Assembly (NCBI RefSeq): GCF_900102965.1
Contig: NZ_FNGM01000001.1
Span: 1-64,000, forward strand
DNA: 64,000 bases
Reading direction: 5' to 3'
Source: Paenibacillus jilunlii
Lineage (GTDB): Bacteria; Bacillota; Bacilli; Paenibacillales; Paenibacillaceae
The notes under the pieces are model-generated. The model saw nothing but the letters and a program-made list of their open reading frames with translations. It ran no database searches and was not told the origin of the DNA. Position 1 is the stretch's first letter; each line of letters opens with the position of its first letter. The translations under genes were made by a program, and so were the position numbers. Shown one piece after another: positions 9,480-18,598 of the stretch.

Positions 9480-9670
9480 CCCTTAAGGTAAATCTATTAC
9501 CCCCATTCTAGAGGGAAAAGCCATCCGCTGACAAGGAGTGAAATATCGCCAATATAGCATGAAAGTATAAAAACGGAGAAATAGAACATAGAAAATACAA
9601 GAAAGTTAAACTTATACAAACTATAATTGGTGGTGCTTACATTTGAATTGTTTTGAGGAGGACTACTGTA

Positions 9671-11236
9671 ATGAGAACATTCCGCAATCCGGTGCTGCCG
9701 GGCTTTTATCCTGACCCTTCCGCGATCCGCGTAGGCGAAGATTATTACCTGGTGACTTCAAGCTTTGAGTTTTTCCCGGGCGTTCCTATCTTCCACAGCA
9801 AGGATCTGGTCAACTGGCGCCAGCTCGGCCATGTATTGGACCGTCCGTCCCAGCTCAATCTGGATGGCACGATTCCTTCCATGGGCATTTGGGCACCGAC
9901 GCTCCGCTATCATGAGGGTGTCTTCTATATGATTACCACCTATGTTGATAATGACAAAAACCAGCATAATTTCTATGTTACAGCAACCGATCCGGCCGGA
10001 GACTGGTCTGACCCCGTATGGCTGGAGGATGCACCCGGCATTGACTCCTCTTTGTTCTTCGATGATGACGGTAAGGTGTATTATACGGGCAACCGGGTTC
10101 CGCCGGAAGGGCAGGATTATCCGAAGCATATGGATATCTGGCTGCAGGAGATCGATCTTAGCCAAGGCAGGCTGATTGGCCCGAAGCATAGCATTTGGCA
10201 AGGCGCTCTTAAGGTGGCACACGCCCAGGAGGGACCCCATATTTATAAAATCGGCGCCTGGTATTACGTACTGATTGCCGAAGGCGGCACCGGGCATACT
10301 CATGCGATTACAATCGCCAGAAGCAAGAGTGTGACAGGCCCTTATGAGGGCCATAAAGCCAATCCGATTTTGACGCACCGCCATCTCGGCAGAGCTTATC
10401 CCATTGTCAATGTCGGACACGGGGAGCTTGTGGAGACCCAGCACGGTGACTGGTGGATGTTCTGCCTGGCTTCGCGGACCTGCGGCGGTTATTACCGTAA
10501 TCTGGGACGCGAAACCTTCCTGACACCGGTCATATGGGAGAATGAGTGGCCGGTGGTCAACCCCGGCAAAGGCGTGCTTGAATTGGAGACGCCGGCTCCG
10601 GATTTGCCGGAGACAAGGTGGCCGGAGCTGCCTGCACGCGATGAGTTTACGGGCAGTGAGCTTGCGCTGATCTGGAATTTCCTGCGGACACCGCGGGGGG
10701 AATTCTGGAGTCTCACCGAGAAGCCTGGAGTCCTGCGGCTTCATTTGAAGGCAGAGCGGCTCTCGGAGATTGCCAATCCATCCTATCTCGGCAGACGCCA
10801 GCAGCATTTGAGCTTCAGGGCGGCAGCTGACATGACGTTCCGTCCCGCTGCCGAAGGGGAAGTTGCCGGACTGGTCCTCCTCCAGAATGCGGATTACCAC
10901 TTCCGGTATGAATTGGGGCTGGAGGCAGGTCAACGTGTGCTGCAGTTGATTCAACGAATGGGCGGCAGCGAACAGCTGCTGGCATCCGTTCCATATCCGC
11001 AGGATCAGGTGCAGCTTAAGGTGGAAGCCAGAGGACAAGAATATAGCTTCTATTACAGATCCTCTGAAGCCGCCAAGTGGACAGCCTTCCTCGAACAGGC
11101 TGATGGCAGAGTGCTCAGCACCGATCTGGCCGGAGGTTTTACAGGAGCTTATATCGGGATGTACACAAGCTCGCAAGGCGCGAAGAGCGAAAATTATGCC
11201 GATTTTGACTGGTTCAGCTATGAAGGACTTGAATAA
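9671..11236 (+). CDS. Glycoside hydrolase family 43 (beta-xylosidase/arabinofuranosidase type)
   Basis: A five-bladed propeller hydrolase that would remove xylose or arabinose units from side chains. The N-terminal FRNPVLPGFYPDPS carries the catalytic base Asp, IDSSLFFDDDG the second Asp, and AQEGPHIYK the acid Glu. A C-terminal beta-sandwich (about residues 320-521) is typical of GH43 enzymes of about 520 residues. The start was set at ATG 9671 because AGGAGGA at 9657-9663 sits 7 bases before it; a longer TTG frame from 9653 would run through that ribosome binding site. No signal peptide, so it acts inside the cell on imported oligomers. First gene of the plus-strand arm, 18 bases before GH28. 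Confidence 0.95.
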   Translation: MRTFRNPVLPGFYPDPSAIRVGEDYYLVTSSFEFFPGVPIFHSKDLVNWRQLGHVLDRPSQLNLDGTIPSMGIWAPTLRYHEGVFYMITTYVDNDKNQHNFYVTATDPAGDWSDPVWLEDAPGIDSSLFFDDDGKVYYTGNRVPPEGQDYPKHMDIWLQEIDLSQGRLIGPKHSIWQGALKVAHAQEGPHIYKIGAWYYVLIAEGGTGHTHAITIARSKSVTGPYEGHKANPILTHRHLGRAYPIVNVGHGELVETQHGDWWMFCLASRTCGGYYRNLGRETFLTPVIWENEWPVVNPGKGVLELETPAPDLPETRWPELPARDEFTGSELALIWNFLRTPRGEFWSLTEKPGVLRLHLKAERLSEIANPSYLGRRQQHLSFRAAADMTFRPAAEGEVAGLVLLQNADYHFRYELGLEAGQRVLQLIQRMGGSEQLLASVPYPQDQVQLKVEARGQEYSFYYRSSEAAKWTAFLEQADGRVLSTDLAGGFTGAYIGMYTSSQGAKSENYADFDWFSYEGLE

Positions 11237-11254
11237 CAGGGGAGGTAAAATTCA

Positions 11255-12709
11255 ATGTGCAGCAATCCGGAAACAATAGCTTATCCGGTTCCAGAGCTTC
11301 CCCGGATTCCCGAACGGACTTTTGTAATCACGGATTTTGGGGCAGAAGAAGGAGGACTTACCTTGTGCACCTCCGCCATTCAGGCTGCACTGGACGCTTG
11401 CGCCGCCATGGGAGGCGGGAAGGTTGTCATTCCAGCCGGCATCTGGCGCACGGGGCCGCTTACTTTGCACAGCAGGCTTAATCTGAGTGTAGACAAGGGA
11501 GCATTGGTGCAGTTTGACCCGGACCACACCTTATATCCGCTGCTTTCTTCCCATTACGAGGGGAATGCGGGCTGGCGCTGTCAGGCTCCGCTCGATGGTG
11601 AAGGCCTAAGCGATGTGGCAATCACCGGAGAGGGCATATTCGACGGCAGCGGCGAAGGCTGGCGTCCGGTGAAGCGGTTCAAGATGACGGAGAAGCAGTG
11701 GATCCACCTGATCGAATCCGGAGGTGTGCTTGATCCGCAGGGTGAAGTATGGTGGCCTTCCCGGGAAGCCATGGAGGGAGAAGGCTTCTGCCGGAAGTTG
11801 CGGGAGAAGGGAGAAACCGGCATGGAGGCGTTTCTGCCGGCCCGTGCATATCTGCGGCCAACACTGCTTAGCCTCCGCAACTGCCGGCGGGTGCTGCTGG
11901 ACGGGCCAACCTTCCAAAATTCGCCTGCTTGGTGTCTTCATCCCTTTGGTTGCGAGCAGATTACCGTGCGGAATGTTCAGGTCCGCAATCCCTGGTATTC
12001 GCAGAACGGGGACGGCCTCGATTTGGAATCCTGTACTCATGCTCTAGTTGAGCACAGCAGCTTCGATGTGGGGGATGACGCCATCTGCCTCAAGTCGGGC
12101 AAGAATGAGGAAGGCCGTAAGCGGGCGATGCCTTGCCGGTATATTACCATCCGGAATTGCACGGTATATCACGGACATGGAGGAGTGGTGATCGGCAGCG
12201 AGATGTCCGGAGGTGTACATGCAGTTCGGGTTAGCGACTGTCTGTTCATCGGCACGGACATTGGCCTGCGGTTCAAGAGCAACCGGGGAAGAGGCGGTGT
12301 GGTGGAGGATATTGTAATGGAGAATATCAGCATGACCGGAATCAGCCACGAGGCGGTATCCTTCCATATGTTCTATGCAGGGGTTGAAGGATCAGAAGGG
12401 TATGACGAGCAGTTATATTCGGTTACAGAGGAAACTCCGCAGTTCCGGAAGATTACAATGAGGAACATTGTGTGCCATGGAGCGGCAACCGCGCTGCTCG
12501 TGAATGGGCTGCCGGAGATGCCGCTTGCTGATCTGACCATTGAAAAATTCCGCGCAGTGAGTGAACGGGGAATTGTGCTGCGGCAAGCCGCGGGACTTAC
12601 GCTGGACGGCATCTGGTTACAGACCGCGGAAATGCCGAAGATAACAGCGCATAGATGCAGCCAAGTCACACTCACCCATTCCGGAGATTTGTCGGTTACT
12701 GAGAAATAA
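11255..12709 (+). CDS. Glycoside hydrolase family 28 (polygalacturonase type)
   Basis: The 484-residue protein is a right-handed beta-helix enzyme cleaving alpha-1,4 links of galacturonan or rhamnogalacturonan. Visible family motifs in order: NSPAWCLHPFGC, NGDGLDLES (catalytic Asp), VGDDAICLKSG (two catalytic Asp), GHGGVVIGSEMSGG (catalytic His) and GLRFKSNRGRGG, where the usual Arg-Ile-Lys reads Arg-Phe-Lys. There is no signal peptide, so it probably acts on imported oligosaccharides, more like an exo-enzyme. GGAGGT at 11241-11246 supports the ATG. It ends 8 bases from the convergent AraC gene. Confidence 0.95.
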   Translation: MCSNPETIAYPVPELPRIPERTFVITDFGAEEGGLTLCTSAIQAALDACAAMGGGKVVIPAGIWRTGPLTLHSRLNLSVDKGALVQFDPDHTLYPLLSSHYEGNAGWRCQAPLDGEGLSDVAITGEGIFDGSGEGWRPVKRFKMTEKQWIHLIESGGVLDPQGEVWWPSREAMEGEGFCRKLREKGETGMEAFLPARAYLRPTLLSLRNCRRVLLDGPTFQNSPAWCLHPFGCEQITVRNVQVRNPWYSQNGDGLDLESCTHALVEHSSFDVGDDAICLKSGKNEEGRKRAMPCRYITIRNCTVYHGHGGVVIGSEMSGGVHAVRVSDCLFIGTDIGLRFKSNRGRGGVVEDIVMENISMTGISHEAVSFHMFYAGVEGSEGYDEQLYSVTEETPQFRKITMRNIVCHGAATALLVNGLPEMPLADLTIEKFRAVSERGIVLRQAAGLTLDGIWLQTAEMPKITAHRCSQVTLTHSGDLSVTEK

Positions 12710-12717
12710 ATAAATTT

Positions 12718-13602
12718 CTATGGATGATGAAAGTCCGTCTTGACCTTCCGCGAAGGGTGTGACCTTGCTTCTTTCCGGTATTGGAGCGGGGTCAGACCGG
12801 TTGATTTTTTGAAGGTTTTATTGAAATGGGAGAGATGTTCAAACCCTACAGCGGAGGCGATCTCCTGAATTTTGCCTGTAGACCCGGCCAGCAGGCGTTC
12901 AGCTTCCCTTACGCGGATATGAACGATGTATTCCCGAAAGTGAAAACCCGTCAACCGGTGAAATACCCGGCTCAAGTATGAAGGACTAATGTAAAAATTA
13001 CTCGCTGTCTCTTCCAGAGTCAGGGCTTCACGGTAGTGCTCGCGGATATAGGTGGCGACATCGGTTACCAGATGATGAAGCGGATGTTTGGTCCCGCCGG
13101 CCTGTGAGATGTTCTCTGAACGCTGGAGGAGAATCATCAGCTCGGTGAATAAAGTGATTATGCTGGTTTCGTAATAGGACCGCTGCAACCGGCATTCTTC
13201 CAGTATCCGGTTCATCAGGCTTTCCGCTTCGTCCTGCTCGCGCAGGTTCAGCTTGAATAAGCGGTACCCGCGGTCTTGAAACCAGATGGCTTCATTCTGC
13301 AGGGAAGGCGGCAGAAGAGCGGGGTCATAATTGATCAGAATCCGTTCAAATTCGGCGACCTCAGAGCTTGCAGTGGAATGAAGCTCCCGGCTGGAGATAA
13401 GAATAAGCTCACCCTTATGAACCGTAATGACCCGGTCGTCCACAAAGTATACGCGCTCCCCCTGTATCAGATAGTACAGCTCGGTTAAGTCATGGCTGTG
13501 GGGACGCGGCATTGCGGTGATGCCTTTACGTTTCATATGCTGGATGCTGTAGCGGCCTTCTTCAATATGATATTTGTGATTGGGACTGGTCAGGCTGGTC
13601 AT
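12718..13602 (-). CDS. AraC-family transcriptional regulator with cupin sensor domain
   Basis: A 294-residue soluble regulator. The N-terminal half is a cupin-like sugar-sensing barrel (HSHDLTELYYLIQGERVYF near residue 35). The C-terminal half has the two AraC helix-turn-helix motifs (LEETASNFYISPSYLSRVF and IQEIASAVGFEHLSHFNKTF). It lies on the opposite strand between GH28 and the pectin methylesterase gene and diverges from the latter with a 73-base gap, so the methylesterase-esterase-GH105 group is its likely target. The close convergent end with GH28 leaves no room for a normal terminator. Confidence 0.93.
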   Translation of the reverse strand: MTSLTSPNHKYHIEEGRYSIQHMKRKGITAMPRPHSHDLTELYYLIQGERVYFVDDRVITVHKGELILISSRELHSTASSEVAEFERILINYDPALLPPSLQNEAIWFQDRGYRLFKLNLREQDEAESLMNRILEECRLQRSYYETSIITLFTELMILLQRSENISQAGGTKHPLHHLVTDVATYIREHYREALTLEETASNFYISPSYLSRVFHRLTGFHFREYIVHIRVREAERLLAGSTGKIQEIASAVGFEHLSHFNKTFKKSTGLTPLQYRKEARSHPSRKVKTDFHHP

Positions 13603-13675
13603 AATTCTCCTCTTCTCTTACGAAGCGTTACGGTTATTATAGAATAAACACAGGTTGATAGGAAAGGAGCCGCAG

Positions 13676-14566
13676 ATGTTAATTACAGTCACTAAGAGTG
13701 TCGATGAGGGATTCAGCAGTCTACAGGCAGCGCTGGATTCCATTCCGCTGGAATACAAGGAAGCAGTAACGATACGCATCAAGCCCGGCATTTACGAGGA
13801 AAAGATTACGGTGAAACAGGGAACGCCTCCGGTTCTTCTGCTGGGGGAGGACACGAATTCCACTATCATTACCTGGTCAGACAACGCCCATACTTTAGGG
13901 CCGGACGGAGAGCCGCTGGGCACGTTCAAATCCGGCACCCTCAATGTATTCGCAAAGCATTTTACGGCTGAAAATCTGACCATTCGCAATACATCCGGTC
14001 CCGGTACCGGTCAGGCGGTAGCCGCTTTTGTTGATGCTGGTCATGCCGTATTCCGGCGTGTACGTCTGCTGGGGGATCAGGATACTTTGTATACAGGGCA
14101 AGGGAAACAATATTATAACGAATGCTACATTGAAGGCGATGTGGATTATATTTTTGGCGCTGCTACGGCTTTGTTTGAACGCTGCCGGCTGCATAACAAG
14201 CGTTCCAGAGGATATATTACAGCCGCCTCAACGCCCGAAGGCGCATCGTTTGGTTATGTGTTCCTCGATTGTGAAATTACCAGCAGTGAAGGTGTAAGCG
14301 AGGTATATCTTGGACGCCCTTGGCGGCCTTATGCCCATGTGGCCTTTATCCGCACTGTCATGGACAGTTCGATTATCGGGGAAGGCTGGCATAATTGGGG
14401 GCAGCCGGACAGGGAGGAAACCAGCCGCTATGAAGAATATGGCAGCAGTGGCCCGGGAGCCAATCCTGAAGCCAGAGCCGCCTGGTCGCGGCAGCTGACT
14501 CCACAGGAAGCGGCGCAGTATAGGGTGCTGTCCGTGCTTGACGGCTGGCATCCCGAAGGCTATTAA
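13676..14566 (+). CDS. Pectin methylesterase (carbohydrate esterase family 8)
   Basis: This 296-residue protein removes methyl groups from galacturonate residues of pectin, giving methanol and free acid. All hallmark motifs of the family are visible: GIYEEKI, GQAVAAF, QDTLYTG (Gln and catalytic Asp), VDYIFG (second Asp) and LGRPWRPY (Arg). It is the short bacterial form without signal peptide, so likely cytoplasmic. The start was set at ATG 13676, 6 bases after AAAGGAG (13663-13669); a TTG frame from 13655 has no ribosome binding site. It leads a three-gene run with the esterase and GH105 genes. Confidence 0.95.
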   Translation: MLITVTKSVDEGFSSLQAALDSIPLEYKEAVTIRIKPGIYEEKITVKQGTPPVLLLGEDTNSTIITWSDNAHTLGPDGEPLGTFKSGTLNVFAKHFTAENLTIRNTSGPGTGQAVAAFVDAGHAVFRRVRLLGDQDTLYTGQGKQYYNECYIEGDVDYIFGAATALFERCRLHNKRSRGYITAASTPEGASFGYVFLDCEITSSEGVSEVYLGRPWRPYAHVAFIRTVMDSSIIGEGWHNWGQPDREETSRYEEYGSSGPGANPEARAAWSRQLTPQEAAQYRVLSVLDGWHPEGY

Positions 14567-14583
14567 GGGAAGGAGCACTTCGG

Positions 14584-15606
14584 ATGGAGCCTCTGGAACA
14601 ATACATGGAAAAACTGGCCGGTTCAACACAGCGCAATTCGGCTTTCAGCAAGGACATCCCCTTTCAGCAGTGGCGCGATGGGCTTGCCGCAGCCTTTACG
14701 GAGCGGCTGGGCGGCTTTCCGGACATAGCTGAGGAGCTGCGGCCGGTTCTTCTGGAACGTACAGTCTGCTCAGGGTATACCCGTGAACGTATAGAGATCA
14801 CTACCTATGAAGGACTTCGCATGCCGCTGTATCTTCTGCTCCCGGATCAGCCGTTATCCACCCCTGTCCCTGCCGTTCTTGCCATTCATGGACATGGCTA
14901 TGGAAGCCGGGAGATTGTCGGCTTGGACCCGGGCGGAGCGGACCGGCGGGGAGATCCCGGGCTGCATAAGGACTTTGCCGTTTCGCTGGCAGAACAGGGC
15001 TTTGTAGTGGCTGCCCCGGAACTGCTCGGCTTTGGCGACAGGCGTCTGGAAGAAGACCTGGCCAGCGGAGAGCCTGGACGTAATTCCTGCTTCCGCCTGT
15101 CTTCGGCACTGCTGATGGCTGGAAAGACGATGGCCGGTTACCGTATCTATGAAACCATGAGAGCACTGGATTATTTGCAGACAAGGCATGAGGTGAAGGG
15201 CGACCACATTGGAATTATGGGTATTTCCGGCGGCGGACTGGTGGCTGGCTTCACAGCTGCGCTTGACGAGCGGATCGCTTGTGCGGTCGTAAGCGGATAC
15301 GCGAATACCTTTACGGACAGTATTCTGACACGCAATCATTGCCTCGACAATTATATTCCGGGGATATTGCTGGAAGCGGAGATGCCTGATCTTCTAGGCC
15401 TCATTGCCCCGCGGGGCCTGTTCCTCGAATCCGGCGATGCCGATCATCTGTTTGGCCCGCGGGGAGCAAGAACTGCTTTAGCCCGGTTGGAGACTATTTA
15501 CGGGGCAGCACATCATTCCGGGCAGGTTGAGGCGGACTTCTTCACCGGAGGTCATGAAATTCATGGCGAACCGGCCTTTGCCTGGCTCCGGAAGCAGCTT
15601 GCCTGA
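14584..15606 (+). CDS. Alpha/beta-hydrolase family esterase (probable sugar acetylesterase)
   Basis: The 340-residue protein has an alpha/beta-hydrolase core: the oxyanion segment IHGHGYGSRE (about residue 101), the nucleophile elbow GISGGG with its Ser near residue 215, an acid in ESGDADHLFG and the catalytic His in GGHEIHG near the C-terminus. The layout resembles acetyl xylan esterase/dienelactone hydrolase-like enzymes of plant-polysaccharide loci. Sitting 17 bases after the pectin methylesterase, it may remove acetyl groups from pectin oligomers; that substrate is inferred. AAGGAG before ATG 14584 supports the start. Confidence 0.85.
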   Translation: MEPLEQYMEKLAGSTQRNSAFSKDIPFQQWRDGLAAAFTERLGGFPDIAEELRPVLLERTVCSGYTRERIEITTYEGLRMPLYLLLPDQPLSTPVPAVLAIHGHGYGSREIVGLDPGGADRRGDPGLHKDFAVSLAEQGFVVAAPELLGFGDRRLEEDLASGEPGRNSCFRLSSALLMAGKTMAGYRIYETMRALDYLQTRHEVKGDHIGIMGISGGGLVAGFTAALDERIACAVVSGYANTFTDSILTRNHCLDNYIPGILLEAEMPDLLGLIAPRGLFLESGDADHLFGPRGARTALARLETIYGAAHHSGQVEADFFTGGHEIHGEPAFAWLRKQLA

Positions 15607-15652
15607 GCAGGAGATTAGACTACTATGGATGACTAATAAAGGAGGAATAAAA

Positions 15653-16780
15653 GTGTCTATAACTGAAGCAACAACCGTTCGCTGGTCCGGTAAAATCGCG
15701 GATACAATTCTTGGAAGGTGCAATCAGCAGGGAGAGGATGAATATGTGCTGGAGCGATGGGCATATGTTCCGGGCATGCTGCTGATGGCAATGGCCCGGG
15801 CGGGTGTCCAGCTCGACCGGTCAGAGTATGTCTCCTATATGGAGCGGCATATGGACACATTCATTGGCGAGGATGGTTCCATTCGTACCTACAGGCTGGA
15901 AGAATATAACCTGGACCAGATTAATGAGGGGAAAAACCTGTTTTTGCTGTACCAGAGAACGGGAGAAGAACGGTATGCTAAGGCAGCCGATCTGCTGGCC
16001 GCACAGCTTATTGGACATCCCCGCACCTCCGAAGGAGGATTTTGGCATAAGAAAGTGTACCCCTTCCAGATGTGGCTGGACGGGCTGTACATGGCATCGC
16101 CATTCCTGGCGGAATACGGCAAGGTCTTTCAACGTCCCGAACTGATTGATGAAGCAGCGCATCAGCTGCTGCTGGTCGAGCGGCGGACCCGCGATCCGCG
16201 TACCGGCCTGCTCTACCATGGCTGGGATGAATCCAAAGAGCAGGAATGGGCTGACTCGTCTACCGGATTGTCCTCCCATTTCTGGAGCCGGGCGATGGGG
16301 TGGTATGCGATGGCTATGGTTGACTGCTTGGAGCATTTTCCGCTTACTCATCCGAAGCGGGGGACGATCATCGGTATTTTTCAGCGGATGTGCGGTGCAC
16401 TTCTGGAGGTTCAGGACAAAGAGACCGGCCTTTGGTACCAGGTGCTGGATCAAGCGGGGCGAAAGGGCAATTATCTGGAAGCTTCCGGCTCCTGCATGTT
16501 TGTGTATGCAATGGCCAAGGGGCTAAGAATGGGTTATCTGGAACCGTCTTTTAGAGAGGCGATGCTGAAAGGTTATAAGGGCATTATAGAGCAATTGGCT
16601 GAAGAGGACGAACATGGCGTTCACTTGCACCAAATCTGTCATGGCGCGGGTTTGAGCAAAGACCGCAATGGCTCTTACGATTACTATATCTCTGAGGATG
16701 TGGTGTCGGATGTGCCTATGGGGGTAGCTCCATTATTATTAGCTTCACTTGAAGTGGAACGATACCAGGCTGCCGGATAA
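15653..16780 (+). CDS. Unsaturated galacturonyl/rhamnogalacturonyl hydrolase (GH105)
   Basis: This 375-residue enzyme of the YteR/YesR type has an alpha/alpha-barrel and hydrates the unsaturated galacturonyl end left by pectate or rhamnogalacturonan lyases. Family-like stretches are seen: KVYPFQMWLDGLYMASPFLA (with the catalytic-region Asp), HGWDESKEQEWAD and SSHFWSRAMGWYAMAMVD. The start is GTG 15653 behind a near-perfect AAAGGAGGAA at 15638-15647; the frame is open 42 codons further upstream, but that would overlap the esterase gene. Length then matches YteR (373). Last gene of the operon, with a terminator right after it. Confidence 0.95.
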   Translation: MSITEATTVRWSGKIADTILGRCNQQGEDEYVLERWAYVPGMLLMAMARAGVQLDRSEYVSYMERHMDTFIGEDGSIRTYRLEEYNLDQINEGKNLFLLYQRTGEERYAKAADLLAAQLIGHPRTSEGGFWHKKVYPFQMWLDGLYMASPFLAEYGKVFQRPELIDEAAHQLLLVERRTRDPRTGLLYHGWDESKEQEWADSSTGLSSHFWSRAMGWYAMAMVDCLEHFPLTHPKRGTIIGIFQRMCGALLEVQDKETGLWYQVLDQAGRKGNYLEASGSCMFVYAMAKGLRMGYLEPSFREAMLKGYKGIIEQLAEEDEHGVHLHQICHGAGLSKDRNGSYDYYISEDVVSDVPMGVAPLLLASLEVERYQAAG

Positions 16781-16815
16781 CGGTGAGCTGAAGCAAACAA
16801 AGAAGATCTGCTCAG

Positions 16816-16853
16816 AAGACAGACCGCCGGTTCTCAGCCAGCGGTCTGTCTTT
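16816..16853 (+). terminator. Terminator of the pectin operon
   Basis: A perfect 12-bp stem, AAGACAGACCGC with GCGGTCTGTCTT, with a 13-base loop lies 35 bases after the GH105 stop codon. It also marks the right edge of the pectin locus. Confidence 0.9.
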
Positions 16854-16872
16854 ATAAGAGAAAAGTATGCCA

Positions 16873-18429
16873 TTATAGACGCGGATATAGAAATACCTCA
16901 AATTGCTCCTTATACTGGCTGGGGCCCTTTTTATAAACGATTTTGTTCAGCACAGCTTTCAATAACGTATTTCTGCTCATGGGATTGTCTGTCTGATAGT
17001 ACAATTTAATAACAGATTCTGCAATGGGGATGATTTTGCTTCTCGCTTCTTTCCGGGTCAATTCCAGATCCAGATCTCTTTGTACTTTGTTGATCCCCCC
17101 GGTTGTGGCTGTTATCCGCGTAGAGATATCCTGGGACCGTTCCATAAACACCTCTTCGGTATAAATCCCTCTTTCCAGGAAATCGAATAATTTTCCTCTT
17201 TGGTTCTCCAGCTCTTTTAATTCATTTTGCAGTGAGGCTAGTGCCCGTTCTTTTAGCTTGAGCCCGTTCTGCGGTGTGGTCTGATTTCGCTTTCCCCATT
17301 TGATCTTATACTCATTCAGCCAAATCTCAAGTCCTTCAACGATCCTGGCCTCTACAGCATCATAACGGCTGCTGCGTGTAGGACAACCAACGGTACTACA
17401 GCGGAAATGAGCAGGTTGTTTGGTGTATGAGCGATAAACCATGGTCATTCCGCACTCGGAGCATTTAACAAGTCCGGCCAGTGCCGAGGTCATTCGTGGT
17501 TTGCCATCAATACTGTATTGATGCGGGGAGTGATGGTGCTCTGAGAGCCTCCGGTTTGCCTTCAAGAAGGTTTCGTTGTCAATAATGGGCGGATGTTTTC
17601 CCTGTACATCAATCCACTCATCGCGGCTTCTATGGCGTGCAGAGCGGTGTGTGCTTCCGTCCTTGCTCTTCTTAACCTCTTTCTTCCCCCATTGAATTCT
17701 TCCAATGTACACTTCATTTTTTAGAATAGTTAAGACAGAAGAAGCCGACCAGCTGCCTCCTTTATAAGAGGGGACCTTGAGCCGTTCTAATTCAGCTGCA
17801 ATTTTATTTCCGCCTTTTTGTTGCCCGGGATCTTCATGGGTATACCAGGCGAAAATTTGTTTTACGATTTCAGCTTGCTCCGGATGGGGCTTCAATGTAC
17901 GGCCACGGCCCTCCGGGAGATTCTCAATCAAGTAACCGAATGGTGGACGGGTACCTATAAAGTTACCTTCTTCCGCAGCCCGCTTCCGGCCTCCTTGCAT
18001 CCGGCGGGTAATAATTTTGAGTTCTTTACGAGCCATAAAGGCTTCAAATTCACTGTACTCCTCATCAAATTCATCCATCAGGTCATAGGTCTTACGCGGA
18101 GTTATAATCTTGGTCTTGGCTGAGCGGAACGTCTCCAGGATCAGTCCTTGCTCCTGCATGTTGCCGCGTCCAAAACGGTCAATATCCATTACCAGGACAG
18201 CATCGTATTCACCGGATTCGACCTCTTGTAACAGCTGCAGCATTTCCGGACGGTGGACTAAGGTTTCACCACTGACAATCTCTTCGCGGATACGAATGAT
18301 ATTTAATTGTAATTGCTTGGCAAGTTTGAGCAGAGCAGCCTTGTGCTTGGCCAGGGTTTCACCTTCACCGCGGCGTTCCGCTTCTTCATCTGCCCTGGAT
18401 TTTCGCAAGTATAGAGCTACATCCAACAT
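16873..18429 (-). CDS. Large serine recombinase (resolvase/integrase family)
   Basis: A 518-residue site-specific recombinase. The N-terminal resolvase domain starts with ALYLRKSRADEE, where the Ser is the nucleophile. A Recombinase domain follows (about residues 160-300), then a zinc ribbon with CSECG and a second Cys pair in CSTVGC, and a coiled-coil region near 370-450. This is the layout of phage and ICE integrases. The second ATG (18429) is preferred because AAAGGGG lies 6 bases before it, while the first ATG (18435) touches the ribosome binding site. No phage, transposon or partner genes are next to it, and I could not identify att sites. Confidence 0.93.
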   Translation of the reverse strand: MLDVALYLRKSRADEEAERRGEGETLAKHKAALLKLAKQLQLNIIRIREEIVSGETLVHRPEMLQLLQEVESGEYDAVLVMDIDRFGRGNMQEQGLILETFRSAKTKIITPRKTYDLMDEFDEEYSEFEAFMARKELKIITRRMQGGRKRAAEEGNFIGTRPPFGYLIENLPEGRGRTLKPHPEQAEIVKQIFAWYTHEDPGQQKGGNKIAAELERLKVPSYKGGSWSASSVLTILKNEVYIGRIQWGKKEVKKSKDGSTHRSARHRSRDEWIDVQGKHPPIIDNETFLKANRRLSEHHHSPHQYSIDGKPRMTSALAGLVKCSECGMTMVYRSYTKQPAHFRCSTVGCPTRSSRYDAVEARIVEGLEIWLNEYKIKWGKRNQTTPQNGLKLKERALASLQNELKELENQRGKLFDFLERGIYTEEVFMERSQDISTRITATTGGINKVQRDLDLELTRKEARSKIIPIAESVIKLYYQTDNPMSRNTLLKAVLNKIVYKKGPSQYKEQFEVFLYPRL

Positions 18430-18598
18430 GTACATCCCCTTTGGGTTAAAGGAAAATATTTATGGATGTATTATATGGGGCTGGGCATTAAAAAAACACT
18501 ACATACTAACTTTCGAATAGGTTGAATTATGGTTGGATTAGGAGTTGTTGTGACTAAATTCAAGGAGGTGCTTCTGTCAGCTATATCGTGAATGCCAT

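Noticed and set aside
9758..11176. 472-residue frame antisense to the GH43 gene
   Set aside because: Shadow frame; the plus strand encodes a complete GH43 enzyme.
18529..18591. 20-residue hydrophobic peptide frame between recombinase and kinase genes
   Set aside because: No ribosome binding site and no partner genes that would make a signalling peptide likely.
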